Origin: JAUHWL01 sp964416385
GTDB taxonomy: Bacteria > Bacteroidota > Bacteroidia > Flavobacteriales > Schleiferiaceae
Direction: 5' to 3'
Assembly (NCBI GenBank): GCA_964416385.1
Contig: CAYQDW010000105.1
Location: 1-5,134, forward strand
Length of the DNA stretch: 5,134 nt
Below are positions 5,003 through 5,134 of this stretch, in pieces. The notes beneath the pieces are model-generated. The model did not search any database. It worked only from the letters and a program-made list of their open reading frames with translations, and was not told the origin of the DNA. Positions within the stretch are counted from its first letter, which is position 1. Each line of letters begins with the position of its first letter. The translations under genes and the position numbers were made by a program.

Positions 5003-5134
5003 CAAAACTTGTAATAAGGAAGTTCGTTGAGCCTCGCTAAATCTTATTAATTAAGCCTATCGGCCATAGAAGACTTTAATCGAATGTAATAACGGTTTTG
5101 GTTTAGTTAAAAGGGCTTTTATAACTGTTTACCC
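5003..5134. other. AT-rich intergenic end of the window, no gene seen
   Basis: Both strands are closed by frequent stops and I find no supportable gene, RNA or terminator. A weak AACTT/AAGTT inverted repeat lies just after the regulator's stop (about 5008-5026). The 10-mer TTTAGTTAAA at 5102-5111 is the reverse complement of 4664-4673 in the putative operator. Confidence 0.5.

Noticed and set aside
5042..5054. CTTA-TTAAT-TAAG dyad downstream of the regulator
   Set aside because: Arms of only four bases in AT-rich sequence are expected by chance and match no other repeat here.

Overview
The window looks like chromosomal DNA from a member of the Bacteroidota. Three things point there. Several starts sit just downstream of the Bacteroidota sigma-A -7 element TAnnTTTG, in one case with a -33 TTTG exactly 20 bases upstream. 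Purine-rich Shine-Dalgarno sites are essentially absent. And rbfA runs directly into a LolC/LolE-type permease, an arrangement I recall from this phylum. I cannot place the organism more finely.

Left part (1-3432), housekeeping. On the minus strand, rbfA (30S ribosome maturation) overlaps by four bases (GTGA) a 400-residue FtsX/LolC/E-family permease whose stop codon is cut by the left edge of the window. On the plus strand, diverging from rbfA, is a complete 608-residue MsbA-like ABC exporter. The 47 bases between the two preferred start codons hold two back-to-back TAnnTTTG elements, each lying in the other's -33 zone and each ending 5-6 bases from its start codon. Both transcripts therefore look leaderless or nearly so.

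Middle part (3433-3998), short membrane proteins. After the exporter the DNA becomes more AT-rich (one counted 60-base line in the exporter is 47% GC, one in the regulator gene 30%). Two small minus-strand frames follow: a 63-residue protein with a basic N-terminal half and one C-terminal membrane segment, which has the best promoter in the window, and a likely 25-residue single-span peptide. Short perfect dyads and a 10-base-period direct repeat lie in front of them.

Right part (3999-5134), a divergent regulator module. A 191-residue minus-strand protein of unknown function faces a 101-residue XRE-family DNA-binding protein with a C-terminal coiled coil. Their 122-base intergenic region contains a perfect 7-3-7 palindrome (TTAACTA-AAA-TAGTTAA) next to the regulator's start, a degenerate second copy nearer the other gene, and a related 10-mer beyond the regulator gene. 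I infer an autoregulated divergent unit. The last 132 bases contain no gene I can support. I saw no tRNA, rRNA, CRISPR array, insertion sequence or convincing intrinsic terminator.
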